Assembly: GCA_022711315.1 (NCBI GenBank)
Contig: JAKLFG010000002.1
Span: 33,844-97,843 of the forward strand
Length of the DNA: 64,000 bases
Reading direction: 5' to 3'
DNA from: a bacterium
GTDB lineage: Bacteria > UBP6 > UBA1177 > JAKLFG01
Part shown: positions 33,400 through 43,900 of the stretch, piece after piece
Position numbering within the stretch: the first letter of the stretch is position 1
How the letters are laid out: each line of letters opens with the position of its first letter
The notes under the pieces: generated by a model
Seen by the model: only the letters and a program-made list of their open reading frames with translations
The model's database searches: none
Told to the model about the DNA's origin: nothing
Position numbers and translations under genes: made by a program

Positions 33400-36300
33400 A
33401 TGAGAGAGCGTGTGGTGTGGCTGTTCGCCGTATTGGTCGCGCTGTTCCTCGCCGCCTGCGAGAGCAATGAGCCGGGCGGTATCCGGCTCCATTACTCGTG
33501 GGTGGACGGCGAGGGGAACGACATCACGCCGCCCGATCTGACGCTCCTCTTCGCGTGGGGCGAACTGAAATACGGGGCCGAGACCAAGACCTCCGAGGCG
33601 GTCTGGATGGGCGACAACGACGCGACGCTCAGCTTCACCGGGCTCCCCTACGGCGTCTCCATGGCCATGACAATCACGATGCGCCTTGCCGACACCGAAG
33701 GCGACGATTCCGATATCATCGGGCTTGACGACGCCCCCGCGGCACGCGACGACAACATCGCCTACTACTGCACCTCGCAGGAGTTCTCCCTGACCCGCGG
33801 GCAAGTGACCGATGTCAACAACGCCTGCGTCATGCAGAAGGGACCGGCCCTCTCCGATGACAACAAGCCGGGCGCTCCGGTTCTCTCGCTCTTCTACACC
33901 GGCGACGATGATAAAGAGACCGCCATCGATGTCGCGACCGAATTCAAGACCCCGAAGAAGACCGTATCCATCTCCTTCACCGCCCCCAACGACAATTTCG
34001 ACACGGTCGTCGTCGCCAACGACACCGGCTTCGCCCTCGGAAAACGGGAGATGCCGAAACCGGAGAAGGTGAACGGCGCCTACCGCATTGAAAGTCACGA
34101 CCTCGATGACGGGCTTCCCGTCACCACCGACGGTTCTCGCACCATCGTGCTGAAACTGCGGAACGCCCTCGGCTTCGAATCGCTCGCCGCCAGCAGGACG
34201 ATATTCCTCGACACCACGCCCCCCGTGCTGATGCTATCGACCAACAAGGATGTCCTCAGTGCATCGGATCAACTCATCGTGTCGGTGAACGCCACCGAGA
34301 CGCTCAAGGGCGAACCGCTGGTGAAACTCGATGGCGTCACGCTCGCCGCCCCCGAGAAGATGGGTAATTCGTGGGTGTACCGTCCCGCGCTCACCGACGG
34401 AGAGCACTCCCTCACCGCCGAGGCGACCGACCTCGTGGACAACACCACCGACCCGGCGGTGACCACGGCATACACCGTCGACGCGACCGTGCCTGCCGTC
34501 GATGGCACAGCGACCATCACTCCCGGCCGTCTTAGTCCGGGCGACAAGGCAGAGATAACCTTCAACACGACCGAAAAAATGAACGGCGACAACGCCCTCG
34601 TCACGGTGATGGTCGGTGTGACCGCCGCGCCCTGTGATACCGACGATGGCACTGCCTACACCTGCACCTACACCGCAATCCCCCCGGAGGGGAACAGCGA
34701 TACCATCGAAACGGTCACCGTGACGCTGACCGACGCGAGCAGCAACACCTCGATCTCCCCGCAGGGCACCATCTATCTCGACATTACTTCGCCGCGATTG
34801 AACGTGCAGCTAGCTCCCTTCGACAAGACGCTCAACGCGAGCGAGGAGCTGCGGATAACGGTCACCGCTTCGGAAGAACTCGCCGCCGCTCCGACGGTGC
34901 GGCTGTTCGACGAGGCGGACACCGAAATAGCGCCCCTCGCTGCCATGACGGATCAGCCCCCCTACGAATATATCTATCCTCAACTCGCCGACGGCACCTA
35001 CCATGTGACCGCCGAGGGGTCCGATCTCGTGGATATCCCTGCGTTCCCGGAAATGGTCGAGGGAATTGTCGTCGACAAATCGGCGCCGGCGGCGAGCACG
35101 CCTCCCACCACCACGCAGCCCCGGATAAAACCGGGCGATAAGACGACCTTTTCTTTCACCGCGAGCGAGCCGATGAACGGCATCGGCGCCTATGTGACGG
35201 TACGTGTGGGAAGTATATTTGAGGGAGATACCTTTCTGCACTGTACCACAGCCGATGACATCGACTACACATGCGAATACACGGCGATCGACTTCGGCAC
35301 CGACCGCGTCGAGACCATCAATGTCACCCTCACCGACACGGTCGGCAACAGCGGCACGACCGCCATCGGGACCATCTACATCGACCGCACCAAGCCGACC
35401 CTCACACTCAGGAAGAACAAGAACACGACCTACAACAAGAACGACATCGGTCAGATCCTGCTGAGCATATCGAGCACCGAAGAACTTTCCGAGCTGACCA
35501 TCAACGGGAACACGCAGATAGCCCCGATGGGCCTCAGTTGGGACATACCTCCCGACACGAGCGACGGTCCCCACCCCGTCACCGCGACGGCGAAGGACAA
35601 AGCGGGGAACAACACCGCCGTGACGCTGAACGACAGCTACGCCGTCGACACGACCGACCCGGTGGCGACCGTATCGGATCCTGCCGATACGCGCATCTCG
35701 GGCAACGGTTCGACAACCGTGACGGTGAGTTCGATCGAGTCGTTGAAGAATGTGAAAATGAACGGCATCGCCTGCGCCGGCGCCGGTCCCCACACCTGTA
35801 CCTACTACCCGCAGGGAGTCAACGGCGACACGATCGAAACATTGGAGGTGTCGTTCAGCGATGCCGCAGGGAACACCACCTCCGTCAGCAGGACGGTGCA
35901 GGTCGACCGGACCTCGCCGGCTCTGGCGGTGACGACCAATAAAACACATTACAATGCATCCGACCAACTTATCATCTCCGTCAGCACCAACGAGCCACTG
36001 ACCGGAATGCCGGCGGTGACGCTCGACGGGGTGACCTTGACCTCTATCGGCTCGGATGGGAACACATGGACATTCTCCCCGCCGCTTACCGAGGGCGATC
36101 ATCATATCGTCTCCGCCGTGGCGACCGACCTTGTCGGGAACACGACCTTCCCGGCGGTGACGACGACCTATGTCGCCGATGTAACATACCCGAATGCGAC
36201 GGTAGGCGACCCGACGCCCGCTAGGATATCGGGCACCGGGTACACGGAAATAGCGGTGAGCGATCTCTCCGGAGAGATAGAGGATATCAAGATCAACGGC

Positions 36301-39300
36301 GAATCCGGCTCTTGTGGCGGAGTCGATCCCTACTCATGTCTGTTTTTTGCCCCGGACGGCACCGGTGACCAGATCGAAATGATCGCCGTTGCCTACACCG
36401 ACCATGCCGGGAACACCGTGACCGTCACCAAGACCGTGACGGTCGACCGCACGGCGCCGGTACTGACCTTCAAGAAGAACAAGAATACGACCTACAACAA
36501 GAACGACATCGGTCAGATCCTGCTGAGCATAGCGAGCACCGAAGAACTTTCCGAACTGACCATCAACGGAAACAAACAGACGGACCCGACAGGACTCAGT
36601 TGGAACCTCACCCCTGACACAAGCGACGGGCCCCACCCCGTCACCGCAACGGCGAAGGACAAAGTAGGCAATCCCACCGCCGTGACGCTGGAAGACAGTT
36701 ACGCGGTCGATGCGACCGATCCGGCGGCGACGAGCGACCTCCCGAACGACCTTCGGGTCAAAGGAGGGGTCGCCCTTCCCTTCACCGTCACCAAGAGCGG
36801 AGACGAGGATCTCGCCTCGGTCATGGTCCGCGACAGCGACGGCACGCTGAAGGACTGTCCGGCCGGCGCCTGTGCCTACACCACGGCGGTCGGCACCTCT
36901 GGCATCGACACCACCGAAACGGTCACCATCCAGTACGCCGACACGGCGGGCAACACGGTGATCGCGAACGCGGGCTCCATCTATGTCGACCGCACCGCAC
37001 CACGGATGGTGAGCAGGTTGGTGACCCCGCCGGAGGCAAAGAACGGCACCACGGTGCAGGTGGTCGTCGCCTTCGACGAACCGGTCAGCGACGCCTCCTT
37101 CGGCGGCGATGGACTTGCTTTCACGCGGACCGATGACGGGAGCGACCTTCAGCGATACACCTATGAGTATCCGGTGGCAGGCACCGAGACCAAGGAGAGT
37201 TACTCCCTTACCCTTGCGGCCGTCGATGCCGCGAACAATCCGGTCGCCGACCCGACGATCGGCACCCTCACCATCGACCTCACCACTCCGACGATAGCCG
37301 ACCTGCATGTCTGCCATGACGATGCGACCGACGACCCGTGCGCGACCGACGAGACGACCTTCAGCGCCGTGACGGACTACAACGCGATAAAGATATCGTT
37401 CTCCCTTACCGAACCTGCCGACCTTTTGAAAGTGGAACTCGGTGCGAGCGACATCACGACGGGGAACTGCGCCGCCTTCACGGGGCCAAGGTATATCTGC
37501 ACCTCGACCGTCCTTGATCCGGCGGGTGGCGCGGATCCGCGGATGGAGGGTGACCTTGCGAAAGTGACGACCGGCGACGACGCGGGGAACAGCGACTTCG
37601 ATTCGAAGAGCGTCGTTTATGACTTCCTGCCGCCGACGGTGACCGGCGACGCCACCATCGTGCTGACCCGACCGGACGATTGTCCGATCCTTTCCGACGA
37701 ACTCGCGCGGGTCACCTACGGCACGACCGTCAGGGCGCAGTTCTCGGTGAGCGAGGAACTGGACGGCGATGAACCGGTATCGGTCATCGCTCAAAAAGAT
37801 ACGCAGACCTTCCCGATGGATCCGGATGCGCATGCCGGGTATTCCTTCACCTACCTGATGACGATGCCGCTCAGCGGCACCTTCTCGCAGGGCGATCACG
37901 CGCTTGCCGTGACGCTCCGCGACACGGTCGGCAACGAGGCCGAGATATCTCCGACGCTCACCGCGCCGGGGATCTATCTTGACACCGCCGCGCCCGCCGC
38001 GCCCGATGTCGCGACGGCGGACAGGATCGTGTACCGGCGCATCCCGTGGGGGAGCGACGCCACCGACGGCGTGAAGTCTTTCAGTATCACGGCGGGTGCC
38101 GACGCGGTCGACGCGACGACCGCCTTCGTGATCGCCTTCGACGGCGCCGACCCGGCGACCGACGCCCAGATAGGTATCGGACCGGTGACGAACCGCACCT
38201 TCGCCGATATGGAACTGAACCGCGCCGACCGCGCCGAGGTCTATCTGGCCGCCTATGACGACGCCTGCAATCGAAGTGACGCCGTCAGGGTGCGCGATGT
38301 CGAATGGACCGCCACGATGGGATACAAGGTCGCGGGAAGCACCTTCGAGAACCCGAACCGCTACAAAAAACAGAAATGGTTCGCCGACACGCTGGACCAG
38401 TACGGGGCCGTGGAACAGGGCGAGGTCAACGGCCTTGCCGCCATCGGCCTGCCGGTATCGGACATCGAGGGTGACGGCTCGTGGGAACAGAAAAAAGCCC
38501 GGGCGGCGACCTCTCCCCGGCGCGGGCATGTCTCGGCCTATGATACGGCGCGCGGCAGACTGGTCGTCTGGGGGGGAGAGACCGACGGCGGGCTGAACTC
38601 CGACACCTGGGAATGGGACGGGACGCAGTGGACCAAGATAGATCCTCCCGACCCGGAGGGGGATGGCGCTCCTCAGCAACAGGAACTCTGGGCCCCTTCC
38701 GCCATGGTCTACGACGCCGCCCGCGGAGAGATCATTCTTTTCCACAGGATGGAGACCTGGGCGTGGAAAGGAACGAGTTGGGTCAAAAGGGCCGGGTACG
38801 GCTGCACCGGCCCATGGTGCCTTGAATGCACCTCCACCACCTGCCCCCTGTTGCGGTACGGGCAGGCGATGGCCTACGACACTGAACGCGCAAAGGTGGT
38901 CCTGTACGGCGGGACCTGGTCGAGCGGCGAGGATAAAACATGGGAATGGGACGGTGAAAGTTGGACCAAGGTCACGCCGACCGACCCGGAAGGCGACGGC
39001 AACCCGCCGAAAATAGCGAGCGGCCACGCGATGGTCTATGACGACCTGCGCGGCGTGACGGTCCTCTTCGCCGCCGGTACCGGCTGGAACGAGACCTGGG
39101 AATGGAACGGCGCCAGTTGGGTCAAACGGACCGGGAGCGCCTGTACCACCACCAGTTGCTATGTCTGCACATCGACGACCTGCCCGTCGCCCCGGTACCT
39201 TCACGCGATGGCGTACGACAGTGTCCGGAAGAGAGTGGTCCAGTTCGGCGGCTATTACTACGACGGCTGGGACCAGTCCTGCAACGACGAAACATGGGAA

Positions 39301-40932
39301 TGGGATGGAACGGTCTGGACCAAGCAAACGCCCGACGATCCGGGATCCGACGGCAACCCCTCGGCAATGCGCGAACACGCGATGGCCTACGATACCCTGC
39401 ACAAGAAAGTGGTGCTGTTCGGCGGCTATATCCTGTACGGCGGGCCCGTCAACCACCTCTGGGAATGGGACGGGGCGAGTTGGGCCAAAAAAAGCCCGCA
39501 GGCCGCCGATGTCGACGGCGACCCGCCGGCGCGCGATACCCACGAGATGGCGTATGACAGTGACCGGGGAAAAGTGGTATTGTTCGGCGGGTACAGCCTC
39601 TCCGGCAACGCCAACGACACATGGGAATGGGACGGCCTCGATTGGGTCAAACGGGCGGGTGATTCCTGCGATACCGCACAGTGCTATGTCTGTACCGAGA
39701 GCACCTGTCCTTTGGCCCGTTATCAGCACGCAATGGCCTACGATGCTAAACGCAAACGGACGGTCCTCTTCGGCGGGTACGCGTTCTCCTGTGACGGGGC
39801 GAGCAACGCCTGTCGGGACACCTGGGAATGGAACGGGACGGTCTGGGAGAAAAAGAGCCCTTCCGGGGACCTCCCTTCCGGGCGGTACAGCCACGCGATG
39901 TCGTACTACGAATTCGACGAGACCCACCACGGCGTGCTTCTGTTCGCCGGACAGAACGCGAGTTCCGTGACGAATAACGAGACCTGGGAATGGAACGGCA
40001 CCGCGTGGACACAGCGGGCGGGCGATGTCTGCGTCGGGAGCAGTTGCTATGTCTGCGTCATACCGACCGGCATGTCCGATCCTTCCGCCACCTGCTCAAA
40101 ACCGCGCGAGGGGCATGTGCTGGCCTTCGACACCGTGCGGAAAAAAGTGGTGTCGTTCGGCGGGTGGACGAGCGCCGGCATGCTCACCCCCGACCTCTGG
40201 GAATGGAACGGGACGGTCTGGGTGTCCAAGGTCCCCGCCGCCCCCAAACCCAGCGATAACAAGTATATGTCGGCGATCGTCTATGACGCCGACCGCGAGA
40301 GGTCGCTCCTGTTCGGCGGACAGCCGCAGAGCGCCTCGTTCGACAACGAGACCTGGGAATGGAGCGGCCTTGCGTGGAAACAGAAGGCACCCGCCGATCC
40401 GGAATTCGACGGTATACCCTCATCGCGCAAGGAACACGCGATGGCCTATGATACCAAGCGGGGACGCGCGGTCCTGTTCGGGGGGGACAACGGCGGGCCG
40501 AACGGCGATACCTGGGAATGGAACGGCGGCACGACGGCGCGGACGGGACACATCATGGAGGCGGCGTTCGGGGCGGCCGTCACGGACGAGACCCCCTTCA
40601 CCGTGGAAAAGGTCACCGCGCGGTTCTATTCCGGCGGCGTCGGCTATTTTTCCGGCGTCGAGACCCCGGGCACCGAACTCAAGGTCTGGGATGAAGGAAG
40701 GTGGCAGAAGGTAGATGACAACGCCATTTCGCCCACCGCCCTGAACAGCGACCCGGAGAGCGGGATCCTCGAGTGGACGACCGAAAGCGAAGCGCAGATA
40801 TCTCGCCTGTTCTTCGGCGAAGAACGGAGGCTCAACTTCGCCGTGACGCCAAAGGAGGCGAATGGCACCGGCGTCGGTAAGCTAGCCACCGACTACGCCG
40901 AGGTCATCGTGAAATACCGGATAGATGAATAA
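33400..40932 (+). CDS. giant Ig-like/kelch surface lipoprotein (2510 aa)
   Basis: The largest protein here. The signal ends LFLAAC (Cys20). After the N-terminal domain shared with the 29208 gene come about 13 bacterial Ig-like repeats (residues ~270-1530), separated by VDRTxP/LDTTPP boundaries. A YRRIPWGSDATDG module (~1545) precedes 12 kelch-type repeats (~1706-2377), four of them carrying a Cys module (CxxxxCxxC...C), and the shared C-terminal domain (TDYAEVIVKYRIDE). Met at 33400 is preferred because it matches the paralog's signal peptide and has CGGAG upstream; a Met at 33367 is possible. The protein should extend far from the outer membrane. Function is presumably adhesion or ligand capture. 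The next gene starts 16 bp downstream. Confidence 0.85.
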   Translation: MRERVVWLFAVLVALFLAACESNEPGGIRLHYSWVDGEGNDITPPDLTLLFAWGELKYGAETKTSEAVWMGDNDATLSFTGLPYGVSMAMTITMRLADTEGDDSDIIGLDDAPAARDDNIAYYCTSQEFSLTRGQVTDVNNACVMQKGPALSDDNKPGAPVLSLFYTGDDDKETAIDVATEFKTPKKTVSISFTAPNDNFDTVVVANDTGFALGKREMPKPEKVNGAYRIESHDLDDGLPVTTDGSRTIVLKLRNALGFESLAASRTIFLDTTPPVLMLSTNKDVLSASDQLIVSVNATETLKGEPLVKLDGVTLAAPEKMGNSWVYRPALTDGEHSLTAEATDLVDNTTDPAVTTAYTVDATVPAVDGTATITPGRLSPGDKAEITFNTTEKMNGDNALVTVMVGVTAAPCDTDDGTAYTCTYTAIPPEGNSDTIETVTVTLTDASSNTSISPQGTIYLDITSPRLNVQLAPFDKTLNASEELRITVTASEELAAAPTVRLFDEADTEIAPLAAMTDQPPYEYIYPQLADGTYHVTAEGSDLVDIPAFPEMVEGIVVDKSAPAASTPPTTTQPRIKPGDKTTFSFTASEPMNGIGAYVTVRVGSIFEGDTFLHCTTADDIDYTCEYTAIDFGTDRVETINVTLTDTVGNSGTTAIGTIYIDRTKPTLTLRKNKNTTYNKNDIGQILLSISSTEELSELTINGNTQIAPMGLSWDIPPDTSDGPHPVTATAKDKAGNNTAVTLNDSYAVDTTDPVATVSDPADTRISGNGSTTVTVSSIESLKNVKMNGIACAGAGPHTCTYYPQGVNGDTIETLEVSFSDAAGNTTSVSRTVQVDRTSPALAVTTNKTHYNASDQLIISVSTNEPLTGMPAVTLDGVTLTSIGSDGNTWTFSPPLTEGDHHIVSAVATDLVGNTTFPAVTTTYVADVTYPNATVGDPTPARISGTGYTEIAVSDLSGEIEDIKINGESGSCGGVDPYSCLFFAPDGTGDQIEMIAVAYTDHAGNTVTVTKTVTVDRTAPVLTFKKNKNTTYNKNDIGQILLSIASTEELSELTINGNKQTDPTGLSWNLTPDTSDGPHPVTATAKDKVGNPTAVTLEDSYAVDATDPAATSDLPNDLRVKGGVALPFTVTKSGDEDLASVMVRDSDGTLKDCPAGACAYTTAVGTSGIDTTETVTIQYADTAGNTVIANAGSIYVDRTAPRMVSRLVTPPEAKNGTTVQVVVAFDEPVSDASFGGDGLAFTRTDDGSDLQRYTYEYPVAGTETKESYSLTLAAVDAANNPVADPTIGTLTIDLTTPTIADLHVCHDDATDDPCATDETTFSAVTDYNAIKISFSLTEPADLLKVELGASDITTGNCAAFTGPRYICTSTVLDPAGGADPRMEGDLAKVTTGDDAGNSDFDSKSVVYDFLPPTVTGDATIVLTRPDDCPILSDELARVTYGTTVRAQFSVSEELDGDEPVSVIAQKDTQTFPMDPDAHAGYSFTYLMTMPLSGTFSQGDHALAVTLRDTVGNEAEISPTLTAPGIYLDTAAPAAPDVATADRIVYRRIPWGSDATDGVKSFSITAGADAVDATTAFVIAFDGADPATDAQIGIGPVTNRTFADMELNRADRAEVYLAAYDDACNRSDAVRVRDVEWTATMGYKVAGSTFENPNRYKKQKWFADTLDQYGAVEQGEVNGLAAIGLPVSDIEGDGSWEQKKARAATSPRRGHVSAYDTARGRLVVWGGETDGGLNSDTWEWDGTQWTKIDPPDPEGDGAPQQQELWAPSAMVYDAARGEIILFHRMETWAWKGTSWVKRAGYGCTGPWCLECTSTTCPLLRYGQAMAYDTERAKVVLYGGTWSSGEDKTWEWDGESWTKVTPTDPEGDGNPPKIASGHAMVYDDLRGVTVLFAAGTGWNETWEWNGASWVKRTGSACTTTSCYVCTSTTCPSPRYLHAMAYDSVRKRVVQFGGYYYDGWDQSCNDETWEWDGTVWTKQTPDDPGSDGNPSAMREHAMAYDTLHKKVVLFGGYILYGGPVNHLWEWDGASWAKKSPQAADVDGDPPARDTHEMAYDSDRGKVVLFGGYSLSGNANDTWEWDGLDWVKRAGDSCDTAQCYVCTESTCPLARYQHAMAYDAKRKRTVLFGGYAFSCDGASNACRDTWEWNGTVWEKKSPSGDLPSGRYSHAMSYYEFDETHHGVLLFAGQNASSVTNNETWEWNGTAWTQRAGDVCVGSSCYVCVIPTGMSDPSATCSKPREGHVLAFDTVRKKVVSFGGWTSAGMLTPDLWEWNGTVWVSKVPAAPKPSDNKYMSAIVYDADRERSLLFGGQPQSASFDNETWEWSGLAWKQKAPADPEFDGIPSSRKEHAMAYDTKRGRAVLFGGDNGGPNGDTWEWNGGTTARTGHIMEAAFGAAVTDETPFTVEKVTARFYSGGVGYFSGVETPGTELKVWDEGRWQKVDDNAISPTALNSDPESGILEWTTESEAQISRLFFGEERRLNFAVTPKEANGTGVGKLATDYAEVIVKYRIDE
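35413..36729 (+). repeat. near-identical pair of Ig-like coding repeats
   Basis: The stretch from 35413 to about 35669 recurs at 36475 to about 36729, exactly 1062 bp (354 codons) downstream. Both encode KNKNTTYNKNDIGQILLSI then STEELSELTING. Long runs are identical at nucleotide level, pointing to recent duplication or gene conversion inside the gene. The coordinates span both copies and the unlike segment between them. Confidence 0.8.
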
Positions 40933-40947
40933 CGGAGAGGCCTTGTC

Positions 40948-43900
40948 ATGAAACGGACACTGTTCATTGTTGCTGTCCTGCTGTTCGCCGTTGTACTCCG
41001 CGCCGCCGCGCCGGTCGCGGCGGTCATGGAGATCGAGGACAAATCGGGCAAGTTCGAAAAACAGGTGCTGTGGGACGCCACCGACTATTTCCGCACGAAA
41101 CTCGTATCGGGCGGCAAATTCGTCGTCGTGGACAGGACCAAACAGGCGGACAAGGTGAAGGAACTGGCCAAGAAGGGAAAGAAGGAATCGCACGGCGAGA
41201 CGGTGGACACGACCTATCAGATACCGCTCGGCAAGGCGCTCGCGGCGCAGGTGCTTCTCCGGCCCCGCATCACCAGTTTCGCCGGCAAGTTCACTTTCGC
41301 GGTCGAGATCATCAGCATCGAGAAGGAGGCGGTCATCGGCGGCGCATCTGCCGAGTTCGCGGGCGACGAGACGGGGCTCGCCGCGGCGATGGAGAAGGTG
41401 GCGGCCGAGATCGGCGGCAAGGCGCAGGGCGGCGATACGGCCGCCCCGACCGACGGCGGCGCGCAGATACGGGCGGCGCTCTTCACCAAACTGACGCTCG
41501 ACGGAAAGGAACTGTCGCGCGACCTCCTCGAAGGGGTCATCGTCGAGCCGCTGCAGGCGGGGAACTACCACCTCGTCGATGTCGGGACGGCGCTCAAGGC
41601 GAAGGCGTCACTGTTCGCCGACGAGATAGCGGCGGGGAAGATGCCGAAAGAATTGACGGCGCTCGAGGCCGACGCGCTCGTGTCGGTGAAGTTCGACTGC
41701 GCGACGGCGACCGACGCCATCGGCGCCACGAAGATCAAGGCCTTTTCCTGCAACCTTTCGACCAAGATGATACGCATAGACAACGGCGAGATCGCCTATG
41801 CGAAACAGGCGAGCATCCCGGGTCACGGACTGTCGGGCGAACAGGCGGTCCGGACGCTTCTCCAGAAAAAAGTGCCCGAGGCGATGGTCGCGCAGGTGGC
41901 CGGGTCGCGCGGCGGCTGGCACAAGGGAGGGGCGTGGGACCTCGACATCTGGATCACCCGCATCAAGGAGCGGCGCAAGGCGGAGAACCTGTCGGAACTT
42001 CTCGCCGGACTGACCGGCGTCGCATCCTCGAAACTGCTCGTCTTCAACACCGAATACGCCAAGTTCCGCCTCACGGGGAGCGGCTCGTCGCTCGCGGCGG
42101 TGAAAAAGGCGCTTTTCAGCGACCCGCGGTTCCCGCTCACGGTGGTCCACGAGACCGAACGGACGGTCCACGCCCGGCACAATGCCGCGACCCTTTTCGC
42201 GCGACCGGTCGATGTGCTGTTCTCCGTCGAGGGGGGCCACGCCCCCGACGATATGGTGGCGGGGGTCGTGAAGGGACAACTGCTCAATGTCGAATATCTC
42301 ACGGCGCGGTCGGTGACGCGGCTAGCCGGCACCCGAGACGCGGCGCTCGCGAAGTCGGCGAAGGGGGGTGAACGCTATCTGCTCCTCCTCACGCTGAAGC
42401 CGAACGGCACCCGGTGGCAGGCGACGATGGAACTGGTCGATACCGCAGCGAAGGAAAAACTGCTCACCGTGAGCGGTGACGGCGCGAACCTCTCGGCGGC
42501 GACCGCGGTGGCGGCACGGCGCATCGAGGAGGCGTTCAAAGGCTCACTTGACAAGCCTTTCGCGTCGAAGTTCCTCAAGGACGCCGGCGAGGCCCGCTCC
42601 TACGCCGAGACCGAGCCGGTGGTGATAGAGGATTTCACCGTCGATCAGATACTCCCGGCGCTCCTACCGCTCTACCGTACGGCGGGCGTCGGGACGCTCA
42701 CGCTCCGCAACCGGGGCAGTGCGGCGGCGGGCGAGGCGAAGGTCGAATTCAGCGTGAACGACGCGGTCACCGGCACGGTCGCCCTCGGATCCCTCGCGGC
42801 GGGCGAGACGAAAAAGGTGCCGGTCGCGCTCAACATCCTTCCCGACACGGCGCAGAAGAGATACGCCCAGATGAAGGCGGCGGTCCGCTATGTGGCGGGC
42901 GAGGTGCACCAGCGGAGCGACGCCTACGCCCCGCTCCTGATACTCGAAAAGGACGCCATCGACTGGGCCGAGCCCCGGACGCTCGCCGCGTTCATCGACC
43001 CGCAGGCGGCGGCGGTCCGCGCGGCGGCGACCACGGCGACGGCGGCCAAGCGACCCGACGGCTTTGTCACCGATAAACTGGCGCGGACGGCTCAGATATT
43101 CTCGTCGCTGTGGCGCGCGCCGCTCAAATATGTCGCCGATCCGGTGCCCCCCGGGACGAACACCAGCATCGATTCGGTCCAGCACCCGGTGGAAACCTTG
43201 GCGCGGATGGCGGGCGACTGCGACGACCTCACGACGCTCCTTGCGGCGCTCCTCGAATCGGTCGGCATCCCGACGGCGGTGCTCGTCGTGCCGGGCCATG
43301 TCCTGCTCGCGGCCGAGACGGGACTCCTCGCGGGGGGGCATCTGCTCCTCGGACTGCCGAAGGATCTTTTCGTCACAATAGATGGCGCCCTCTATGTACC
43401 GATCGAGGCGACCGCCGTCGGCGCGTCGTTCGGCGAGGCGTGGGAGAAAGGGGCGAAGGCGGCGCGCGAAGCGGGAAAAGACCTCGTCGCGTTCCGGGTC
43501 CGGTCGGCGTGGAAGAAATATGCGGCGGCGGGTGGCGCGACGGGAAAACCGACCGCACCGAAGATACAGGCGCCCGATCCGGCGAAACTCGCCGCGACGA
43601 TACCCGACCTGCGGAAAAAGAGCGGCGGTGTCCCCTCCTTTTCTGTCGCGCTCTATGACAGATTCTCGAAGGGGACCGCGCTTGCCGCCGATATGAAGGA
43701 GGTAGCGAACTATCCGCTGGCCGCGGCGCTCATGCAGTGGCTGACCGGCAAGCGGGACGAGGCGGCGAAGGGACTGGGGCATCTCTGCGAACAGGGGAGC
43801 GAAGAGGCCTGCTACGATATCGCGGCGCTCCTCTTCTTTGAACAGAAAGGGCAGATGGCCGACGGTGCGGCGGTCTATGAGGGGATGCTCGCGCACCTGC

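Noticed and set aside
36334..39930. A 1198-residue open frame on the minus strand inside the giant lipoprotein gene
   Set aside because: It is antisense to a clearly coding repeat protein, has Arg/Gly/Val-rich shadow composition, no ribosome-binding site and no recognisable domain. High GC leaves such frames open.
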